The notes: generated from the sequence alone by a model not told the origin. 64,000 nt of DNA from Actinacidiphila guanduensis (GCF_900103985.1 NZ_FNIE01000001.1:572466-636465), one strand, 5' to 3'. Positions 1 to 9,497 are shown, counted from the stretch's first letter. Translations and numbers: made by a program.

Positions 1-5
1 CGGAC

Positions 6-695
6 CTACGCCGTCCGTCCCGCCGCCTGGGCGATGCGCGACCGCCACTCGGCCGTGTGCTGCGGGGTGGCCGCATCCAGGGCCGCGCGGACGCCGGCCG
101 CGTCCAGGTCGGCCGTGTAGACCGGAGTGCCGGGCTGCTGGCGCCAGGAGTCCGCGAGGGGACCGGCGTCCACGGGGTCGAAGCCGGCCGCGTCGACGAG
201 GGCGCGGACGCGGGCGGTGGCCGCCGGGTCGTCCCCGGCGACGGGAAGCGCGATGCGGTCCGCAGCGCCGGCCGGCCGGCCCAGGGAAGCCAGGTGGGTG
301 GCGGTGATCGTGTTGAACGCCTTGATCACGGGCCGCCCCAACTGCCGTGCGGCCCAGGCGCTTTCGGTGCCTCCGTCGTCCAGTTCGCCGATCGCGGCGT
401 CGCGCAGCACGGGCACGTAGTTGCCCGCGTCGACCACGACCGTCTGCTCCGGCAGCTTCGCCAGCGCGCCGGCCAGGTCCGGGATCGCGCCGAAGGGCAC
501 GGCGAGCACGAGGACTTCGGCGTCCTCGACTGCGTCGGCGACCGTGCGGGCCGTCGCGCCGGTCTGCGCCGCGAGGTCCGAAAGGGTCTGCGGGCCGCGG
601 GAGTTGGCGACGGTGACGCGGTGTCCTGCGGCGGTCAGCAGGCGGGTGAGAGCGGCGCCGACGTTGCCGGCCCCGATGATGGCGATGTCCTCCAT
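6..695 (-). CDS. NADPH-dependent F420 reductase-like NAD(P)-binding protein
   Basis: A 229-residue cytosolic protein beginning MEDIAIIGAGNVGAALTRLL, an N-terminal Rossmann dinucleotide fold (GAGNVG) of the NADP-oxidoreductase, F420-dependent (NpdG-like) family. The segment VLVLAVPFGAIPDLAG and the later ...IKAFNTITATHL match family members that reduce F420 with NADPH or act as orphan reductases. I take the ATG at 693-695 because the Rossmann strand begins directly after it; the reading frame stays open further upstream but overlaps the next gene. It lies 12 bases downstream of the VOC gene, so the two form an operon, divergent from a TetR regulator. The substrate cannot be read from the sequence. 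Confidence 0.88.
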   Translation of the reverse strand: MEDIAIIGAGNVGAALTRLLTAAGHRVTVANSRGPQTLSDLAAQTGATARTVADAVEDAEVLVLAVPFGAIPDLAGALAKLPEQTVVVDAGNYVPVLRDAAIGELDDGGTESAWAARQLGRPVIKAFNTITATHLASLGRPAGAADRIALPVAGDDPAATARVRALVDAAGFDPVDAGPLADSWRQQPGTPVYTADLDAAGVRAALDAATPQHTAEWRSRIAQAAGRTA

Positions 696-706
696 GGGAT
701 TTCCTT

Positions 707-1177
707 TCAGTTCGTGGGGAGTTGGGGCGTGCCGAAGTACGGGGAGTCCGGCGGGTACAGGTCCCGCAGGTAGGGCTGGTCGCGGCCGAGGTCGCACGGC
801 TCGACCCGCACGTTGCCCGGGCCACGGGCGATGAGCAGCCCGGGTTCGGAGCGCAGGAAGTCGGGATAGCCGAGGTCGGCCAGGCGCTGCTTCTCGGCGG
901 CGTGGTCGTCGGTCCAGTAGCCGACGTGGTGGAAGTAGCCGCCCGGAGGGGTGGCGAGCGGCGTGCCGGGCAGTGCCTGCCACAGTTCGACGGCGAACGG
1001 GCCGCCGAGCGAGAAGGTGACGTGGCAGTCGACGTCGTGGGCGGCTCCGTGCTCGTCCGTCATGGTCATCGACCGGACGACGACGGGCCGCCAGGTCAGG
1101 CCGAACAGGGTGCCGAACTCCGCCATCCCCCGTTCCAGGTCGGGTACGGCCAGTCCGATGTGCCAGATCCTGCTCAT
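707..1177 (-). CDS. VOC-family (glyoxalase/dioxygenase-like) protein
   Basis: A 156-residue protein starting MSRIWHIGLAVPDLERGMAEF, the opening beta-alpha unit of the vicinal oxygen chelate fold. VELWQALPGTPL and YFHHVGYWTDD supply the acidic and histidine positions usual for metal binding in this family (early H, E, later H). The start follows GAGGA at a good distance. It is the first gene of the pair with the NAD(P)-binding reductase and is divergent from a TetR gene, so it is probably an inducible detoxification or modification enzyme. Function beyond the fold is not determined. Confidence 0.87.
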   Translation of the reverse strand: MSRIWHIGLAVPDLERGMAEFGTLFGLTWRPVVVRSMTMTDEHGAAHDVDCHVTFSLGGPFAVELWQALPGTPLATPPGGYFHHVGYWTDDHAAEKQRLADLGYPDFLRSEPGLLIARGPGNVRVEPCDLGRDQPYLRDLYPPDSPYFGTPQLPTN

Positions 1178-1332
1178 GCGTGGGTTCCTCTCGTCGGGTG
1201 GGGTGCCGGGCTGCCGAAGGGCTCGTCCGGGATATGGGTCGGACCGCGGCCCGTAGCGCGTCCGCGCGCGGCAGCCGGTCTGTTCCATCGCGCGCTTCCT
1301 TGTCCTGGACGCGGCTGAAGTGCGCGAAAGCG

Positions 1333-1383
1333 AAACGGGCACGATGTCCGTTTAACTCCGCCGACGATATGGACACCGTGTCC
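1333..1383. promoter_or_regulatory. Two palindromic operator candidates between VOC operon and tetR
   Basis: The divergent intergenic region carries a 21-bp imperfect palindrome at 1333-1353 (AAACGGgC-N5-GtCCGTTT, 7 of 8 pairs) and a perfect 13-bp one at 1371-1383 (GGACACcGTGTCC). Spacing and position fit TetR dimers controlling both directions. The assignment to the adjacent TetR is inferred from position only. Confidence 0.5.
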
Positions 1384-1406
1384 GGTTGTCAACTAGGGTC
1401 GGGTCC

Positions 1407-1964
1407 ATGACCGCGAGATCCGACGCCGAGACCCGCCGCGCCGACGCCGTACGCAACCGCGGGGCCCTGCTTGCCGCCGGCGAACGCGTCTTCGCCCGCT
1501 CCGGCGCCGAGGTCCCGATGGAGGAGGTCGCCCGCGAGGCCGGCGTCGGCCGGGGCACCCTCTACCGGCACTTCCCCAGCCGCGAACACCTCCTGGCCGC
1601 TCTGATGGAAGGGCAGGCCGCCCAGCTCGACGCCGAGGCCCGCCGCCTGCGCGCGGAAGCTCCCCCGTGGGAGGCGGTCACCGCCTGGCTCCGCCGCTAC
1701 GACGAAGCGCTCGCCCGCTTCCGGGGCGCCGCCGCCCACGTCGGCGCGGGCTTCGCCGGCGGCACCCCCGTCGCCGCCGCCTGCCACCCCATGCGGACCG
1801 CCTTCGCCGGGCTCCTCGACCACGCCCGCAGCTGCGGACAGGTGCGGCCGGACATCACGGCCGAGCAGGTCCTCGCCCTCGTCGCCGGGCTCCCCAAGGA
1901 CGCGGCCACCGGACGCGCGCAGAGCCAGTGCCTGGACATCGTGCTGCGGGGGCTGCGCGCCTGA
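1407..1964 (+). CDS. TetR/AcrR-family transcriptional regulator
   Basis: A 185-residue regulator. The N-terminal helix-turn-helix reads MEEVAREAGVGRGTLYRHFP, a textbook TetR recognition helix, followed by the variable ligand-binding domain. The ATG at 1407 is preferred over an in-frame TTG at 1386, which would lie next to the operator-like palindromes. It is divergent from the VOC/reductase operon and is probably its repressor and its own. The ligand is unknown. Confidence 0.9.
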   Translation: MTARSDAETRRADAVRNRGALLAAGERVFARSGAEVPMEEVAREAGVGRGTLYRHFPSREHLLAALMEGQAAQLDAEARRLRAEAPPWEAVTAWLRRYDEALARFRGAAAHVGAGFAGGTPVAAACHPMRTAFAGLLDHARSCGQVRPDITAEQVLALVAGLPKDAATGRAQSQCLDIVLRGLRA

Positions 1965-2152
1965 ACGCCCCCGCCGAGGAGGCCGCCTGCTGACGGGTCG
2001 GGCCTGCGGAACGTGTCCGCATGGGGACGGCGCGGTCCGCTTGTGGCGCTCTGCGCGCGGGACTTGCGACGAACGGCCGGCCGCCGCGCCGGCGCCGACC
2101 GTTCGGTGCGGCACCGGCGCGGCAGGGCCGGCCGGAGGGGGTCAGCGCGTCG

Positions 2153-3760
2153 TCACGGCGCGGTGATGAGCTCGGCGGCCCGCTCGCCGATCATCACGGA
2201 CGGGGCGTGGGTGTTGCCGCGGGGCAGGGCCGGCATGACGGAGGCGTCCACGACGCGCAGTCCGGTGATGCCGTGCACGCGCAGCGCGGGATCGACGACG
2301 GATTCCTCGTCGAGTCCCGCACGGCAGGTTCCGACGGGGTGGTTGGTGGAGATGGTGGACGTGCGGGCGGACTCCAGCAGCGAGGCGTCGTCCGTCGCGG
2401 CCGGGAACGACGCCGGTCCGATGAGCGCCCGCAGGATCGGGCTGTCGGCGATCTCCAGGGTGCGGCGCAGTCCCTCGACGACCAGCCGCCGGTCGGCTGA
2501 GTCGCTGTAGTAGCGGGGGTCGATGACCGGGGCCGCCGCCGGGTCGGTGGAGGCGAGGCGGACGCTGCCCCGGCTTTCCGGGGTGAGGACCGTCACCAGG
2601 CACGAGATGCCGGGCATGCTGTTCCCGAGCAGGTCGATGAGCATGGGGGTGAGCTCGATGTCGGGGGCCTCGGCGCCCTCGGCGCAGCGCAGGAAGGCGC
2701 CGGCCTGGCCCATGGATGCCTGCAGCCCGCGGCGCTGCTGCGCGTAGAGGGCCTCGTGGTGTTCGTTGCGCGCGTCGAGCCAGGTCTCCCCGCGGTGCAC
2801 CGGCCAGCCGATCAGGGCCGAGGGGTGGTCCTGGAGGTGCGCCCCGACACCGGGCAGGTGCTGGACCACGTCGATGCCGTGCCGCGCCAGCTCGTCGGCG
2901 GGTCCGATGCCGGACAGCATCAACAGCTGCGGCGTGCGTATGGCTCCCGCCGACAGGACCACCGAGTCCGCGTGGACCCGGTGCGTGCCCGTCGGGTCGC
3001 TGTATTCCACGCCGGTGGCGCGCGTGCCGGTGAGCAGGACGCGCCGCACGAGCGCGCCGGTGCGCACGACCAGGTTGGGGCGGCCCTCAGCCGGGCGCAG
3101 GTAGCCGCGCGCCGCGCTGTACCGCTCCCCTTCGCGGACGTTGCTGTAGAGCAGACCGACGCCGTCCAGCTCTGCGCCGTTGAAGTCGCGGTTCAAGGGC
3201 AGGCCGGCCTCGACCCCCGCCGCGATGAACGCGAGGGAGAGCGGGCTGACGTCCTTGGGGGTGGTGACGGGGATGGGGCCGCCGGTCCCGTGGAACCGCG
3301 AGGAGCCCAGCTCGTGGTCCTCGCTGCGGCGGAAGGCGGGCAGCACCTCCTCGAAGCTCCAGCCCTTCATCCCGCGCTCGGCCCAGCCGTCGTAGTCGAG
3401 CCGGTGACCCCGGTACCAGGCCTGGTAGTTGATGGACCCGCCGCCGCCCAGGACCCGGCCGGCCGACAGGGGGACGGTCCTGCCGCCGAGCTGCTCCTGC
3501 GGCGCGGTGTCGTAGCTCCAGTCGTGGTCACCGCGCAGCAGGCCCGCGAACGGACCGTGGGGAGGGGCGATGCGCGGGTCGGTGTCGGCCGGCCCCGCCT
3601 CCAGCAGCAGCACCCGGCAGCCCGGGTCGGCGCTGAGCCGGGCCGCCAGCACGCTGCCCGCGGCGCCTCCACCCACGACGATGTGGTCGAACGGAGCCTC
3701 GGTTGTGCCGTGGGAGGCTGGTGTGGTCTGTGTGTCGGGAAGGGACACGTGGAACTCCAT
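2153..3760 (-). CDS. GMC-family FAD-dependent oxidoreductase
   Basis: A 535-residue flavoenzyme of the glucose-methanol-choline family (choline or alcohol dehydrogenase-like). The ADP-binding motif HIVVGGGAAGSVLAARLS is near the N-terminus, the GMC signature GRVLGGGGSINYQ near residue 90, and the C-terminal active-site region carries both histidines (TNHPVGTC and GNTHAPSVM). The chosen start (MEFHVSLPDTQ) sits about 30 residues before the FAD strand; an upstream start at 3874 would overlap the operator palindrome. It probably oxidises an alcohol. It is divergent from the TetR gene at 4145. Confidence 0.9.
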   Translation of the reverse strand: MEFHVSLPDTQTTPASHGTTEAPFDHIVVGGGAAGSVLAARLSADPGCRVLLLEAGPADTDPRIAPPHGPFAGLLRGDHDWSYDTAPQEQLGGRTVPLSAGRVLGGGGSINYQAWYRGHRLDYDGWAERGMKGWSFEEVLPAFRRSEDHELGSSRFHGTGGPIPVTTPKDVSPLSLAFIAAGVEAGLPLNRDFNGAELDGVGLLYSNVREGERYSAARGYLRPAEGRPNLVVRTGALVRRVLLTGTRATGVEYSDPTGTHRVHADSVVLSAGAIRTPQLLMLSGIGPADELARHGIDVVQHLPGVGAHLQDHPSALIGWPVHRGETWLDARNEHHEALYAQQRRGLQASMGQAGAFLRCAEGAEAPDIELTPMLIDLLGNSMPGISCLVTVLTPESRGSVRLASTDPAAAPVIDPRYYSDSADRRLVVEGLRRTLEIADSPILRALIGPASFPAATDDASLLESARTSTISTNHPVGTCRAGLDEESVVDPALRVHGITGLRVVDASVMPALPRGNTHAPSVMIGERAAELITAP

Positions 3761-3878
3761 CACTTCGTCGGGTATTTCGGCGCGCGGCCGCTCCACGCCC
3801 GTCGGGCGGAGCCGGGCAGCGCGAGGTGAGCGCGAACGGCAGTGCCGCGTCCACCGTGGCGGCGAGCCTAGCATGAAA

Positions 3879-3892
3879 CGGAGAGTTCTCCG
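3879..3892. promoter_or_regulatory. 14-bp perfect palindromic operator, GMC gene promoter
   Basis: CGGAGA-GT-TCTCCG, perfect 6+6 arms, upstream of the GMC start. The same arms recur at 10818-10831 (CGGAGA-AC-TCTCCG) and in variant form at 5287-5300. A likely TetR-family site; which regulator binds is inference. Confidence 0.6.
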
Positions 3893-4144
3893 ATTCTGTT
3901 GTGGCGGCCCATCACGAAGGCGCGCGGTCGCCTCGCTCTCCTTCCTCTACGGACAGCCGGGCCGGTTGACTCACCTGGACCACAGGTTCGCCGCGGCGCA
4001 GGTCCTCGTGGCGACGCGAGGGCAGGCGCATACGATGGACGGCACATAGAAGAACAGTGGTCTCTTGTGTACGCTTGTGGCCGGACGGCGATCCTGCCCG
4101 CGGGCGCGGGTGGAGGTACGGATCGCCGGAGAGGGAGGACCACG

Positions 4145-4843
4145 GTGGCCGGCAGTGTCGCGGAGGGGTTCCAGCGGGCCCGGCGCCCGGAGCAGCGCGA
4201 GGTGCGCCGCCAGGCGATCCTGGACGCCACGCGGGTCCTGCTCGACCGCGCCGAGGTCGCGGAGGTGAGCCTGCGGGAGATCGCGCGCGAGGTCGGCTGC
4301 GCCAACTCCAATGTGCTGCGCTACTTCGGCACCCGGGAAGGGGTGCTGCTCGCCCTCCTCGATCACGAGTGGGGCGACTGGCTCGCCGACCTGGAGCGGG
4401 CGCTGCCCGCGGCGGGCACCGGCGCGCCGGTCCACGTGGTCGCGCGCACCGCGGCCGAGACGGTCGCCGCGCATCCGCGCATGTGCAAGCTGATGAGCGC
4501 GCTGAGCGGGCTGCTCAGGACCGAGGCGCCGGAGTCGGTCGCAGCCCCGTTCCACCAGGCGTCCGCGACCCGCAACCTCCAGGCCGCCCGGCTGCTCGCC
4601 GAGCGCGTCCCCGGCCTGAGCACTCCGCTGGCCTCCGAACTGATGATGATGGCCAGCGCCTACGTGGCGGGCTGGTGGCCCCTCGCACAGTCCGGACAGG
4701 ACGCACCCGAGCCGCCGCTGGAGGACCCGGATCTCGTCCGCCCGCACACCTTCGTCGACGGGCTCGCGCGCGGCCTGCACCTGATGCTGGCGGGTCTGCT
4801 GGTGGAGTCCGCGTTCGTCCCCGGGGCGCCGACGGCACCGTAG
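4145..4843 (+). CDS. TetR-family transcriptional regulator
   Basis: A 232-residue protein with an N-terminal TetR helix-turn-helix (SLREIAREVGCANSNVLRYF) and a C-terminal all-alpha domain. The reading frame is open from 3899, but the GTG at 4145 is preferred because GGGAGG lies just upstream and homology to the family starts here. It sits between the divergent GMC oxidoreductase and a co-oriented DHA2 exporter, so it may control either or both. CAGTGGTC occurs upstream of this gene (about 4054) and again before the exporter (about 5270), hinting at a shared site. Confidence 0.88.
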   Translation: MAGSVAEGFQRARRPEQREVRRQAILDATRVLLDRAEVAEVSLREIAREVGCANSNVLRYFGTREGVLLALLDHEWGDWLADLERALPAAGTGAPVHVVARTAAETVAAHPRMCKLMSALSGLLRTEAPESVAAPFHQASATRNLQAARLLAERVPGLSTPLASELMMMASAYVAGWWPLAQSGQDAPEPPLEDPDLVRPHTFVDGLARGLHLMLAGLLVESAFVPGAPTAP

Positions 4844-4855
4844 AGCGCCGGAACA

Positions 4856-4983
4856 CGCCGACGTTCGCCGGTTCGTCGGTTCGCCGGACCCCGCGTTCAT
4901 CGGCCCGTCGGTTCGTTCACTCGCCCGTTCGTCGGTCCGTCCGTCCTTCGGTTCACCCGTCCCTCGGTCCGTCCTCCCGGTCG
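4856..4983. repeat. Degenerate CGTTCGTCGGT-type low-complexity tract
   Basis: About 130 bases after the TetR stop made of imperfect 8-12-base units such as GTTCGTCGGT, GTTCGCCGG, GTCGGTCCGTC. No gene is supported between 4844 and 5330; the rest of this gap is the promoter region of the exporter. Confidence 0.45.
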
Positions 4984-5286
4984 CCGGCGCCGAGGCGTTC
5001 CCGTCCGCTTCGGGCGGTCGGGACCGCGGTGGGCTGCCCCGCCGCTTCGGTCCACCGCGCGGTGAAGTCGCCCGCACCTGAGCCGACCGACCTCTCCCCT
5101 GTCGCGCCCACGTGACCCTCGGCTGCGCGCCGGCCCGCGGCCGGGATCGCGTTCCGGCCCCGTGCGGGATGCGCCCTCGCGCTCGGCCCCCTTCCCGACA
5201 CGCCTGACCACTGGGCGGCACGGACCGCCGACCCAGGGCAGGCCCACGACCACCCGGGAAGACAAGAGAGCAGTGGTCCGCTATAT

Positions 5287-5300
5287 TGGAGAGGTCTCCA
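5287..5300. promoter_or_regulatory. 14-bp perfect palindrome upstream of the MFS exporter
   Basis: TGGAGA-GG-TCTCCA, perfect 6+6 arms, 30 bases before the exporter start. It differs from the sites at 3879 and 10818 only in the outermost base pair and the two central bases. A probable repressor operator. Confidence 0.6.
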
Positions 5301-5330
5301 CTTCTCATCCCACCTCTCGAGGAACCGGCC

Positions 5331-6863
5331 ATGACCGCACACGACCTTGAGCCCGCCCCCACGTCGGCGGCGCCCCCTGCCGCCTCCCCCGCCGACCGCC
5401 GCTGGTGGGTCCTGGCGGTGCTCGGCCTGGCGCAGCTGGTGGTGGTGCTCGACGCCACCGTCATGAACATCGCCCTGCCGACCGCCCAGCGGGACCTCGG
5501 TTTCACCGACGCCCAGCGGCCGTGGGTCCTGACGGCCTACACGCTCGCCTTCGGCAGCCTGCTGCTGCTGTCCGGCCGCCTGGCCGACCGGCTCGGGCGC
5601 CGCAGGCTGTTCATGACCGGCCTGATCGGATTCGCGGCCGCCTCGGCGGTCGGCGGCGCCTCCACCGGGTTCACCATGCTGGTCGCCAGCCGCGCGGTGC
5701 AGGGCGGCTTCGCCGCGCTGCTCGCCCCGGCGGCGCTGTCCCTGCTGACCCTCACCTTCCCCGACGGTCCCGAACGCGCCCGCGCCTTCGGGGTGTTCGG
5801 CGCCGTCGGCGTCTCCGGCTCCACTCTGGGCCTGGTCCTGGGCGGGGCGCTGACCGAGTACCTGTCGTGGCGCTGGACCATGTACATCAACGTCGTCATC
5901 GCCATACCCGCCCTGATCGGCGCCCTGAGCATCATCGCCCGCGACACCCGGACCGCTGTGCGCCCGCGCCTGGACCTGGCCGGCACCCTCACCGTCTGCG
6001 CCGGTCTGTTCACCCTGGTCTACGGCTTCTCGAACGTCGCGGACCACGGCTGGAGCGCGCCCAGCACCCTGGCCCTCCTCGCCGCCGGCGTGGTCCTGCT
6101 GGCCGCCTTCGTCGCCGTCGAGACCCGGGTCCCGGCGCCGCTGCTGCCGCTGCGGGTCCTGGCCGACCGCAACCGGGCCGGCGGCCTGCTCGGGATGTTC
6201 GTCGGGATCGGCGCACTGCTCGGCGTCATCCTCTTCGGCGCCTACTACGTGCAGGGCACCATGCACTACAGCGCCGTCAAGACCGGCCTGGCGTTCCTGC
6301 CCCAGCCCTTCGCGCTGCTGGTGACGGCCGCCGTGATCGGCCCACGGCTGAACCGGCGGGTGAGCCCCAAGGTCACCGTCCCGGTCGGCATGCTGCTCGG
6401 CGCGGTCGGCGTGGCCCTGTTCACCCGCGTCGGCGTCCACGGCGACTACGCCACCGATGTCCTGCCGACCCTGGTCGTCCTCGGTGTCGGGCTCGGGCTC
6501 ATCTTCGCCACCAGCACCAGCATCGCCACCCACGGCCTGGCCCGCGAGGACACCGGGGTCGGCTCGGCGCTCGTGTCGACCTCGCAGCAGATCGGCGGCT
6601 CCATCGGCGTGGCCGTGCTCAACACCATCGCCACCACCGCGGGAGTGCACTACTTCCGCCACCACACTCCCGGCGCCCTCACCCTCGCCCGGGCCACCGT
6701 CCACGGTTACACCACCGCCTTCTGGTGGGCCTCGGGCTTCTTCCTGCTCGGCGCGGTCATCACCGCCGTGCTGCTGCGCCCCGGCGTCCCGGAGCACCTG
6801 ACCGCCTCCGCGCCGTCCGCGGACGACGAGACCACGCCGAAGGCGGCGGCCCCGGCCCACTGA
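5331..6863 (+). CDS. DHA2-type MFS drug exporter (14 TM)
   Basis: A 510-residue membrane protein of the DHA2 (EmrB/QacA) drug:proton antiporter family. Motif A, GRLADRLGRRRLFM, lies after the second helix; VVVLDATVMNIALPTAQ in helix 1 is the typical DHA2 opening; motif C follows in helix 5. The length fits 14 transmembrane helices. The ATG at 5331 follows CGAGGA; an in-frame TTG at 5286 overlaps the operator palindrome and is rejected. Probably exports a toxic organic compound under control of the upstream TetR. Confidence 0.92.
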   Translation: MTAHDLEPAPTSAAPPAASPADRRWWVLAVLGLAQLVVVLDATVMNIALPTAQRDLGFTDAQRPWVLTAYTLAFGSLLLLSGRLADRLGRRRLFMTGLIGFAAASAVGGASTGFTMLVASRAVQGGFAALLAPAALSLLTLTFPDGPERARAFGVFGAVGVSGSTLGLVLGGALTEYLSWRWTMYINVVIAIPALIGALSIIARDTRTAVRPRLDLAGTLTVCAGLFTLVYGFSNVADHGWSAPSTLALLAAGVVLLAAFVAVETRVPAPLLPLRVLADRNRAGGLLGMFVGIGALLGVILFGAYYVQGTMHYSAVKTGLAFLPQPFALLVTAAVIGPRLNRRVSPKVTVPVGMLLGAVGVALFTRVGVHGDYATDVLPTLVVLGVGLGLIFATSTSIATHGLAREDTGVGSALVSTSQQIGGSIGVAVLNTIATTAGVHYFRHHTPGALTLARATVHGYTTAFWWASGFFLLGAVITAVLLRPGVPEHLTASAPSADDETTPKAAAPAH

Positions 6864-6905
6864 GGCCGTCCCCCGACAACCGCCCGCCGAAGCCTCCTTC
6901 GAAGC

Positions 6906-6937
6906 CCCGCCCGCCGTGCACCGCCACGGCGGGCGGG
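6906..6937. terminator. Strong bidirectional hairpin between convergent genes
   Basis: A perfect 13-bp stem (CCCGCCCGCCGTG / CACGGCGGGCGGG) with a 6-base loop, followed by TCCGTTT. It lies between the end of the exporter (+) and the end of the SpoIIE-type gene (-), so it can serve both. Confidence 0.75.
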
Positions 6938-7085
6938 TCCGTTTCCCGGCCGGCGCCTGTCCTCGTACGGCGTCGCGCGGAACAGCCCTTCAGGCGCCCG
7001 CCGTCGTCGGCTTCGGCACGGTGGCCCGGGCCGGGTGGACGATGCTGACGAACCGTCATGTGAACCCGTTACGACGGGTGGCCGG

Positions 7086-9497
7086 TCAGCTCGGGACGAG
7101 GTGCGGGGCGCGGTCCTCCTCACCGCTCAGCGGCAGCTCGGTCCAGATCGTCTTCCCCTTCTGCCCGTAGCGGCAGCCCCAGCGCGAGGTGCACTGGGCG
7201 ACGATGTACAGCCCACGGCCGCCCTCGTCCGTCTCCGCCGCCCTGATCAGCCGCGGTTGGGTGTTGCTGTCGTCGCCGACCTCGCAGATCAGCGCCCGGC
7301 CGCGGATGAGGCGCAAGGACACGGGTCCCTCCGCGTACCGGATCGCGTTGGTGATGAGTTCGCTGATCACCAGTTCCGCCGTGAACGCGAGATGCTCCAG
7401 GTGCCAGTCGGCCAGCTGGCGTTCCGCCAGCGTGCGGGCGTCGGCCACGGATGCCGGATCGGCGCGGAACTCCCAGTGCGACACATCCCCGGGATCGACA
7501 CGGCGAGTTCGCGCGAGCAGGATCGCCACGTCGTCACTCAAGGTGGCCTCGGTCGGCGCCGGCATGAGGCCGTCGCACCACTTCCGCAGCGGCCGGTGCT
7601 CCCTCATGCCTGCCCCCAGCTCGTCCTGCACCCGCTGCCAGTCCCACCCGCTGCGGAACTCCGGGGTGCGCAGCAGGCCGTCGGTGTACATGGCGAGGAC
7701 GCTGCCCGGAGCCATGTCGACCGTCGCCGACAGGAAGGGCGTCCCGCCCGCGCTCAGCGGCGGGTTGTGCGGCAGGTCGAGGATGCGGGTGGTGCCGTCG
7801 GGGCCGATGAGCAGCGGTGACGGGTGTCCGGCGGAGGCGAGGACGCACGTGCACGTGGTGGGGTCGTAGACCGCGCACAGGCAGGTGGCACCCACGGTGT
7901 CCCATTGCTCCGGACCGGCCTCCGCGGCCATCCGGGCCACCAGCTGTTCCGCCCGGGCGAGGATCTCCGAGGGCTCCAGTTCCAGGTCGGCGTAGGTCTG
8001 GATCGCGGTGCGCAGGCGCCCCATGGTGGCCGCGGCCGCCAGGTCGTGCCCGATGACGTCGCCGATGACGAAGGCGGTGCGCATCGAGGGGAGTTCGATG
8101 ACGTCGAACCAGTCGCCGCTCACGCCGGTCCCGCTGTCGGCCGACCGGTAGGCGCCCGCGGTCTCCGCCGCGGGGGTGTCGGTGAGGGTGGGGGGCAGGA
8201 GCCGTTCCCGCAGGACGGCCGCGGCCTGGTGCTCGCGGGTGAAGCGGCGCGCGTTCTCGACGCCGATCGCCGCGCGGGAGGCGATCTCGGTGAGCAGCTC
8301 TCCTTCGCCGGCGTCGAACCGGTCCGAGTCCGCGGTGCGCCACGCCGAGACGGAGCCGAGCACACCGCCACCGGCGATCAGGGGCGCGACCGCCAGCGAG
8401 GTGGCCGCGGCGGGGACCATTGTGCGCGTCAGGCCCGGGTCCCCCAGGGCGCTCTCCACCTGTCCGCGGTCCAGGACGAGGGTCTCCCCGTGCTGCAGGC
8501 GGCGCAGTGCCGGACTGTCGGGCAGCGCGGGGTAGGGCGCGCCCACCTGCAGTAGCTGTTCCGGCCAGGGACCGGCGGCGCGGGCGGCCGCGGCCCTGAC
8601 GAACCGGGTCCGTCCGCCCTGCCGGTCGGTGGGCGCGCTGTCGCCCAGCAGGACGGGCTCGTAGAGATCGACCGAGGCGTAGTCGGCGAACCCCTCGACG
8701 ATCACGTCGGCCAGGGCCCGGGCTATCCGGTCCGGGCGCAGGGACGGGCCGATGCGCAGGGCGGCGCGGTGCAGCAGCTCCCGGTCGCGCTGGACGCGTT
8801 CCTCCTCGGTGATGTCCCGCACCATCGCCGCGACCCCGGTGGGCCGGCCGTCCGCGTCCTCCAGGCGGAAGGCCGACAGGGAGAACACCCAGTGGTGCTC
8901 CGGGGTCACGCGGGAACGGGTCCGCTGCCGGTGCCTGAGCACGGGTTCGCCGGTGCGCAGGACCTCGGAGAAGACCGCCTCGACGGCGGCGGCGTCGGGC
9001 GCCGGCAGGTAGTCCTGGAGGCGGTCGCCGGGAGCCACGGGCGCGGTGTGCGGGCCGCCGGCCGTGAGATTGGTCAGCTGCACCCGCAGGTCGTCGCCGT
9101 GGATCCCGAAGCCGAGGGATTCCTGGCGCATGATGGCGCGCAGCAGCGACACCGCGTGCCCCCACTCGCGGGCCGCCCCGGCGGGCGCGAGCAGCAGGAC
9201 GGAGCCGCGGGCCGGGGGCTCCAGCGCGATCAGCCGCAGGCACACCGCCACCTCCCCCGCCGCGCCCTGCCGGAGCCGGACGATCCCCGACGCGGGGAGG
9301 GCGGAGGGGGCCGGGTCGCCGGGCGTCGCGATCAGGAGCCGTAGGAACGGGTGGCCGAGCACCGATGCGGCCGGCTGTTCCAGCAGGGCTGCCGCCTCGT
9401 CGGACCACGAGGTGACCGTGCCCTCGGCGTCCAGGCCGACCGCGGCGAGCCGGCCGAGACAGTAACCCTGGTCGCCGGGATCGTCTTGGTGGTTCAT
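7086..9497 (-). CDS. PAS-GAF-SpoIIE phosphatase with C-terminal RsbW-like ATPase
   Basis: An 803-residue signalling protein. In order: an N-terminal PAS-like segment, a second PAS (PEHHWVFSLSAFRLED...RDITEEE), a GAF domain, a PP2C/SpoIIE phosphatase (GVSGDWFDVIEL; FVIGDVIGHDLAAAA; LAMYTDGLLRTP), and a histidine-kinase-like ATPase (ELITNAIRYA N-box; GGRGLYIVA G-box). The combination of phosphatase and anti-sigma-factor-type kinase is common in Streptomyces and suggests control of an anti-sigma/anti-anti-sigma partner switch. I prefer the ATG at 9497, preceded by GGGGG; an upstream ATG at 9548 is possible. Confidence 0.9.
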   Translation of the reverse strand: MNHQDDPGDQGYCLGRLAAVGLDAEGTVTSWSDEAAALLEQPAASVLGHPFLRLLIATPGDPAPSALPASGIVRLRQGAAGEVAVCLRLIALEPPARGSVLLLAPAGAAREWGHAVSLLRAIMRQESLGFGIHGDDLRVQLTNLTAGGPHTAPVAPGDRLQDYLPAPDAAAVEAVFSEVLRTGEPVLRHRQRTRSRVTPEHHWVFSLSAFRLEDADGRPTGVAAMVRDITEEERVQRDRELLHRAALRIGPSLRPDRIARALADVIVEGFADYASVDLYEPVLLGDSAPTDRQGGRTRFVRAAAARAAGPWPEQLLQVGAPYPALPDSPALRRLQHGETLVLDRGQVESALGDPGLTRTMVPAAATSLAVAPLIAGGGVLGSVSAWRTADSDRFDAGEGELLTEIASRAAIGVENARRFTREHQAAAVLRERLLPPTLTDTPAAETAGAYRSADSGTGVSGDWFDVIELPSMRTAFVIGDVIGHDLAAAATMGRLRTAIQTYADLELEPSEILARAEQLVARMAAEAGPEQWDTVGATCLCAVYDPTTCTCVLASAGHPSPLLIGPDGTTRILDLPHNPPLSAGGTPFLSATVDMAPGSVLAMYTDGLLRTPEFRSGWDWQRVQDELGAGMREHRPLRKWCDGLMPAPTEATLSDDVAILLARTRRVDPGDVSHWEFRADPASVADARTLAERQLADWHLEHLAFTAELVISELITNAIRYAEGPVSLRLIRGRALICEVGDDSNTQPRLIRAAETDEGGRGLYIVAQCTSRWGCRYGQKGKTIWTELPLSGEEDRAPHLVPS

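Noticed and set aside
4953..6860. A 635-residue minus-strand open frame
   Set aside because: Antisense of the DHA2 exporter, Gly/Gln/Arg-rich and without motifs.
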